Shown here: positions 29,044-33,124 of the stretch, piece by piece
Layout of the letters: the number at the start of each line of letters is the position of its first letter
Numbering within the stretch: position 1 is the stretch's first letter
NCBI GenBank assembly: GCA_003427395.1
Contig: BFEA01000258.1
Coordinates: 1,556,754 to 1,589,877, forward strand
Direction: 5' to 3'
DNA length: 33,124 bases
Origin: Chara braunii
Lineage: Eukaryota > Streptophyta > Charophyceae > Charales > Characeae
Notes under the pieces: generated by a model
Told to the model about the DNA's origin: nothing
What the model saw: only the letters and a program-made list of their open reading frames with translations
Databases searched by the model: none
Made by a program: the position numbers and the translations under genes

Positions 29044-30216
29044 TGTTGCATATTGTAACGCTGCAGACCAGAACAAGAACCGACCTCTCAATACAAAGTA
29101 CAAGATAGCGTAGCGGAAGACTTAGATACCAATGATCTGAACAATCAATATTGCAATGCAGCCCAGAACATACATCATCATCATCATCTCCATGGTGTGA
29201 AGGGGTCTGGCGCTCACACAGGAAGAAGGCGCCAGCCCCGAACCATACACAGACGAAGAAGAGGGGGGTTAGATGAAGAAGAGGGGAAGATGGGAATGTC
29301 ATCAACACCAAGTCTTCGGCACAGGCCCAAATAGTCCCTCGTCAAATGTCTGAATCCCAATGTCGTGTCTGGATCCACTGCCGTCAAGTCTCAAGTCACA
29401 ACTCTCTCTCTGTAGTAGTCCGCTGATACTGAGAAGTGAGGTGGCGAGAGGGGAAGAAGAGATGGTGGACTTACAAGAGGAAGAAGAAGAACTCTCTCTC
29501 TCTCTTTCTCTCAGTCCGGTACTAACCTGTGAAGTTGGCGCCTTGATGCAGGTACCTCGAAGATGGAGCTGGAGCTATGGCGCCATAGGTAAGTCCCACT
29601 GGCCTCCGCCAGTCATCTCTCCCAACTCTACTACTACCACCTACTAGCGCCCAACGCTGAAGACTACTGCTATGGCTACTAGCGCCCAGCGCTGAAGACT
29701 ACTGCTAGCGCTAAGTTACTCCCTGCAGCGCTCCTCCTGAGTGCTGTGGCCGAATCCTGAAGACTACTCGTGCCTACTGTCCAACTACCTACCCGTGAAG
29801 TGCATGGGAACTTCCTATGTACTACTCGGGTGCCTCCTGACTGCAGGGCGAGGCAGTCCAGGAGGCTGNTCTTGCCAATGCCGAAGGGAGTCAGGGGCTG
29901 CCGCTGCAGCTCCTGCTTGAGGCTGTCGTGGGGAACAGGCCAGAAATAGCCTGTTCCCGAAACCCTGTTTTTGTGCCTGAGTCTTAGGGTAGGTCGATCT
30001 TATGAGGGCCCGAAAGTGGCCCTCCGTTTCAGGCTGAAAAGCCTCAGGGCTGAAAAGCTCTGTTTTAGGCTGAAACGACGTAGGGCCTGCAGGCCCTCGT
30101 TTTTCAGTCTTTCAGGCTGAAACGACAGGGGCCTGTAAGCCCTTATTTCTAGGCTTTTAGGCTGGAAATGCGGGACGGGCTCTACAGGCCCGTGTGGCTG
30201 GCTACGCAGTATGCCA
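29044..30216 (-). repeat. 5' LTR of element 2 (also adjoins element 3)
   Basis: The full 1,173-bp copy: plus strand TGTTGCATA to TATGCCA. One ambiguous base at 29869. It contains CATCATCATCATC, a CT tract (29490-29512), the 35-bp tandem pair near 29640-29710, and repeated GGCTGAAACGAC / CAGGCTGAAAAGC words. It is immediately followed at 30217 by sequence that behaves as the polypurine tract and pol end of element 3, so it is placed as the 3' LTR of that element too. Confidence 0.95.
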
Positions 30217-30254
30217 CACCCGCCCTCCTTCAACCTCCAGTTTGCTCAAAGCAA

Positions 30255-31100
30255 AGTCAGGCTCTTATCGGTGTGCCGGTAAGAGCATACCACTTTGGGC
30301 CTGGGCTGGTAGTGGCCTGCGGAGGCACTAAGGAAATGCCCAGTTGGAGGCTCTGCGGCCTCGAAAGGTAGCTTCTTACAAATGGACTCAGCCAAATTGG
30401 TGGTTTGAGAAGTCGAGCTCCCCCACAAGGGCGAAGTTCACGATCTGAAGGAGGAAACCTACACTTCGGGGGCGGGAGAGGGTTGAGCTTGCAAGGCTCC
30501 ATGAACAACTCGTGTATGCTCATTGTTTCCATTGACATCAGGTTTTGTATCCTCGAGCTCTGCAAGGCTCAGCCTACTATCAGTACCACTGTCTGCCCCC
30601 GACCACAACGCACCCTGATTGTGGCTGTTTGCAAGTTTTTTTCCCGATCCGGTACAGTCATGATCGGGGTGCGTTCTGTTCGGGGGAAGAGGGGAGGGTG
30701 ACAGTAGGAAAGTGCACTTTGCATTTTGTTGGCTTGTGCCCATACTTTTGTGACCGATGATGTGTCCGTCGATGTAAAGAGGGTCCTGTGATTGTTGTCC
30801 AGGGAAGAAGTGCTGAAATGAAAGGAGCGAGCTTGGACACATGAAAGGCTGGATGTACTCAAGTGAGTTGGCACGTTGGTACAAAGGTCGCTCCATCTGG
30901 CTGATTTCCGTTTGCAAAGAAAATCGACAGAGTTCCTCGCTACTTTGGGAGAAGCTTGTGTGTGAGATGTCTTGCTCCAAGCTGAACTCTTCAATGGATA
31001 CCCATACGAAGTCATCCTCATGAGATGGGTGAGGTAACTGATGCTGGTTGGCGTGCCCCTGCATTCGTTTGTGCATCGTGCATCCTATGCTGATGTGCAT
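30255..31100 (-). pseudogene. Integrase C-terminus and chromodomain remnant, element 3
   Basis: Frames here hold DDFVWVSIEEFSLEQDIS (element 2: DLVWVSAEEFALEQDVS), PGQQSQDPLYIDGH and a chromodomain start ending in NAKCTF, where foldback copy C interrupts the reading. Beyond it, PPSDRELRPCGGARLLK matches the element 2 tail PPSDRQLRPRRQARSFK. About 150 bp between this tail and the polypurine tract have no counterpart in element 2. There is no intact frame; this is a relic of the chromatin-targeting end of pol. Confidence 0.85.
30589..30704. mobile_element. MITE-like foldback element, copy C (about 116 bp)
   Basis: Arms CCCCCGACCACAACGCACC and the inverted complement of CCCCCGAACAGAACGCACC, plus outer CTGTC/GACAG, surround a T-rich centre. 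It is related to copies A and B through TTCCCCCGAA and ACAACGCAC. It sits within the chromodomain coding remnant of element 3, just after NAKCTF, showing later insertion. Confidence 0.7.
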
Positions 31101-31724
31101 GAGTGTCGGGGACTCTTACACAACTGAAGCAGGGATCAGGGAATCTGAGCCATAAGGACCTGACCAGCTGTGTTCCACCTCGAATGAAGCTATGTCGATG
31201 GTCAGATGGGGTGTTGTATGCCATGTGACATCCGAAAGTCGCTGAATCAAATCCTTCCGGAGCGGGCACAAAAGGGTGGGAATTTTTTTTTATATGCACA
31301 CACTCTGTCTAGCCATCGTATGAGGATAACGAGTGACACTCGGTTGAAGAGTGAAACTCGAACGGTTAAGAAGAGGTCGAAAATTTGAACATGAACCGAC
31401 CGTGGCGACGATCACTAACTCTATCCTCGGGACACCCCTTGTGACATATCCAACCCCCATGAAAGGTATCTGACAGCCCGTGGGCACTGGCATGCTACTT
31501 GCAGGGAAGAAAATGTGCGAACTTGGTCAAATGTCAACAATGGTCAAAATGCTTCCATGACCAAACTGATCATGCGGAAACAATCTTGTAACATTCATAG
31601 AAACCAAAGTGCAGTGTTGAAGCTGAATTGGTAGAGATTACCACTCACTAAAAGGATCATGGTTGCATGGTTTGCACCGCTTCCAAACTCTGCAGGATAC
31701 ACAATGTCATATGATATCTGTCGC
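31101..31724 (-). pseudogene. Integrase core remnant, element 3
   Basis: In shifting frames: MAYNTPSDHR (element 2: FAYNTLVHPT) at about 31200 and, near 31510-31560, ILTIVD followed in another frame by LTKFAHFLPCK (element 2: ILTVVDHLSKYARFLPCK). The catalytic residues between them cannot be read confidently. Several stops are present. Confidence 0.78.
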
Positions 31725-31874
31725 TACCTTCTTCCCCGGAATACAACGTACGGTCATTATAGCTGTACCTTCTTCCCCCAAATACAACGTACGGTCATTA
31801 TAGTTGTATGTAGACTGAAAGATGCCTCAAATACATCTATAATGATTGTACGTTGTATTCGGCGGAAGAAGGTA
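31725..31874. mobile_element. MITE-like foldback element, copy B (150 bp)
   Basis: The ends TACCTTCTTCC and GGAAGAAGGTA are perfect 11-bp inverted repeats. The arms carry AATACAACGTACGGTCATTA, as in copy A. The left arm is duplicated in tandem (second start at 31766, period 41), leaving three arms. It interrupts the integrase head of element 3. Confidence 0.88.
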
Positions 31875-32415
31875 AGCCTGACCAGTGAAAATCGTTGTGA
31901 ACAATTCGAAGTCAAGCCATGGTGCGATTGACTCCTATGTCTCTGGCAAACTTCAAGTAGTGGTTGCCTCCAAGTAGCGTCACTTGTAGCACTCAGCCAC
32001 AAGGTATGCAAAATAGAAAATAAGTTCTGTCTGGGCGAATGAAGAAGTATAAACCCATTTGGGGCCTGTCCACGGGAATGAAGAAGTAAAAATCCATTCG
32101 GGATGCAATGACACAAAATCGAAGATGATGAAGACGAAAGCTTCTCGTAAAGATCGCGAACATTGGGGTTGAACTGGTAGTTTTGCACAAAGTGTCGCTG
32201 CTGATCCTCATCAAATGCAAACATATGATGTATAGCAATGCGAAGGTCGGGGTGTTGAGGCAAGGCAGCGGTGAGCCTTTTGTCTTTTTGGGTGTGTGTT
32301 GTGTGCCAAAGTTGAACCGATTGATGTATAGGCATGACTGCGTCTTGCGTCTTGTAGAAGACGAGCAGGCTTTTTATCAGTGACCCATACGAACTTCCGA
32401 CGCTCAAGGAGGAAG
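31875..32415 (-). pseudogene. RNase H end to integrase head remnant, element 3
   Basis: The minus-strand frame from 32470 reads PDLRIAIHHMFAFDEDQQRH, then FNPNVRDLYEKLSSS and PNGFLLLHSRGQ, parallel to element 2 (PDLCAMTHHAFAFYEELQRH, DFATLYAQLSS, GYLLLHSRGK). A duplicated PNGF-LLHS segment lies near 32040-32100. Another frame keeps KFVWVTDKKPARLL, so the third RNase H Asp is still present here although element 2 has Asn. Confidence 0.88.
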
Positions 32416-32691
32416 TGCTGCCAACGCTTGAGGACTTCGATGAAAGCCAAAAGCTCCTTTGTTGTATCATAGATCGAATGCATACAGGGGATCTTCATGC
32501 TGCAGGATTTTAGGGGATGGAAGGCCTCGGCGTTGTGCTGCCCGAGCACTGCTTCCGTATTCAGGCAGCTCAACGGCGAGGCCTTCCATCCCCTAAAATC
32601 CTGCAGCACGAAGGTCCCCGGTATCCATTCGATCTATGATGCAGCGAAGGAGCTTTTGGCTTTCCTTGCAGTCCTCAAGCATTGGCAGCAG
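32416..32691. repeat. Inverted duplication of an RNase H segment in element 3
   Basis: The left arm (about 32416-32544) and right arm (about 32562-32691) are inverted copies. The same protein text is read on opposite strands: IYDTTKELLAFIEVLKRWQ on the minus strand, IYDAAKELLAFLAVLKHWQQ on the plus strand. The 30 bp at 32500-32529 and 32577-32606 (ends CTGCAGGATTTTAGGGG) are perfect complements, while the outer arms have diverged by many substitutions. A transcript would fold into a long hairpin. Confidence 0.93.
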
Positions 32692-33010
32692 TTGTACGTA
32701 ACTGGATGTCTGTAGTGACCTGTGTGGGCAAGGTGGGTTTGAAGGTGCTCCTCTCCAAAATTAGCAGGGTGGTCCCTGCATTGAAGCTGCTTCAGGGGTG
32801 TGGCAACCTTGGCATCGTAATGGATGGAGTGCTGGCAGTACCCTGACAAATCACTACTGACATCACTGACAAGGAAGGCTCAAGCTAATCTTGAATGGTG
32901 TGAATCTTGTCCGCAAGTGGATGAATGCGTTGAGACGTGACGTAATAGCCTTTCCTTTTTTTTCGTTTTTTTTTTTTTTTTTTTTGAAGTCTACTTTGTT
33001 GTAGAGGTTG
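32692..33010 (-). pseudogene. RT connection remnant of element 3 with a poly(A) interruption
   Basis: SGYCQHSIHYDAKVATPLKQLQ matches element 2 AGYYQRFITGYSRIAAPMTRLQ. At 32887-32950, GYYVTSQRIHPLADKIHTIQ matches [21 protein letters not shown] run of A (minus strand; T on plus at about 32956-32985) replaces the codons expected before it, after LASNLYNKVDF. The remaining text to the window end has no recognised match. Confidence 0.8.
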
Positions 33011-33124
33011 GAAGCCAGACTATGACAGTTGTTATGAACTTGGTTGTCTGACAATTTGTTTGCCACTCACACACAGAAGAACTCACACACGCCCATACAT
33101 GCATGAGACACAGGGGAGAAGGAG

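Larger units (their letters stand above)
21304..30216 (-). mobile_element. Ty3/gypsy chromovirus, element 2, complete but inactivated
   Basis: Two LTRs (21304-22529 and 29044-30216) with TG...CA ends flank an internal region with an exact initiator-tRNA-Met primer site, a repeat-rich 1-kb leader, gag, protease, RT, RNase H, integrase and a chromodomain, all on the minus strand, with a polypurine tract against the 3' LTR. The LTRs are about 96-97 percent identical by hand count. Stops at 27890, 27824, 27020, 24427, 23764 and 23368, frame changes near 24800 and 23000, and two missing catalytic acids make it defective. No matching 5-bp target-site duplication is visible (CCAGC before, CACCC after). 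Confidence 0.96.
30217..33124 (-). mobile_element. Element 3: decayed pol of a related chromovirus (runs off the window)
   Basis: Minus-strand fragments in the order RT end, RNase H, integrase head, core, C-terminus and chromodomain match element 2 protein text throughout, but with many stops, frame changes and insertions. It starts with a purine-rich minus-strand tract (GGAGGGCGGGTG) against the LTR 29044-30216. Its body is far more diverged from element 2 than the two LTRs are from each other. The 5' part lies beyond the window. Confidence 0.88.

Noticed and set aside
21291-30221. ATGCCACACC at both outer edges of element 2 as a target-site duplication
   Set aside because: At the left it ends three bases before the LTR, at the right it spans the LTR end itself. 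The 5-bp flanks CCAGC and CACCC do not match, so it is not a target-site duplication in the proper phase.

Overview
The window looks like a stretch of repeat-rich nuclear DNA from a plant or streptophyte alga. It holds two large Ty3/gypsy LTR retrotransposons, a third decayed one, several foldback (MITE-like) elements, a satellite-like tandem repeat and microsatellites. I found no convincing host gene. The plant/streptophyte reading rests on an exact 12-nt initiator-tRNA-Met primer-binding site, a chromovirus with a C-terminal chromodomain, and the density of nested repeats. A charophyte such as Chara is my best guess, but it is an inference. Two assembly gaps (10475-10614 and 21494-21823) and a few single Ns are present.

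Region 1 (1-11926, minus strand) is Ty3/gypsy element 1. In element order it has a 5' LTR (11926 down to about 9160), a tRNA-Met-like primer site, gag with a CCHC knuckle, protease (DTGS), reverse transcriptase (YMDD), RNase H, a PHD-type zinc-finger block, integrase (D, D, E), a 2.3-kb 3' region with three unassigned ORFs, and a 3' LTR cut by the window edge (616-1). The two LTR copies differ by 19 substitutions and one 6-bp indel over 616 bp.

Region 2 (11927-21303) holds about 2.4 units of a 340-390-bp tandem repeat directly against the element 1 LTR. After it come non-coding sequence, an inverted duplication, a (GA)n tract, a precursor-like hairpin, two foldback elements and two short tandem duplications.

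Region 3 (21304-30216, minus strand) is element 2, a chromovirus with both LTRs (TG...CA ends), an exact primer site, a polypurine tract inside the last codons of pol, gag, pol in the -1 frame, and a C-terminal chromodomain. Stops, frameshifts, a missing integrase Asp and an RNase H Asp-to-Asn change make this copy non-autonomous.

Region 4 (30217 to the end, minus strand) is the decayed pol of a related chromovirus, element 3. It starts with a polypurine-like tract right against the 5' LTR of element 2, giving an LTR-internal-LTR-internal layout. It carries two small foldback elements and an inverted duplication of its own RNase H segment.

Two observations stand out. Element 1 appears to carry a PHD finger between RNase H and integrase, while element 2 carries a chromodomain after integrase, so each may read chromatin with a different module. 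Also, every premature in-frame stop I traced in the two better-preserved elements can be explained by one C-to-T (or G-to-A) change, as expected from decay of methylated cytosines.
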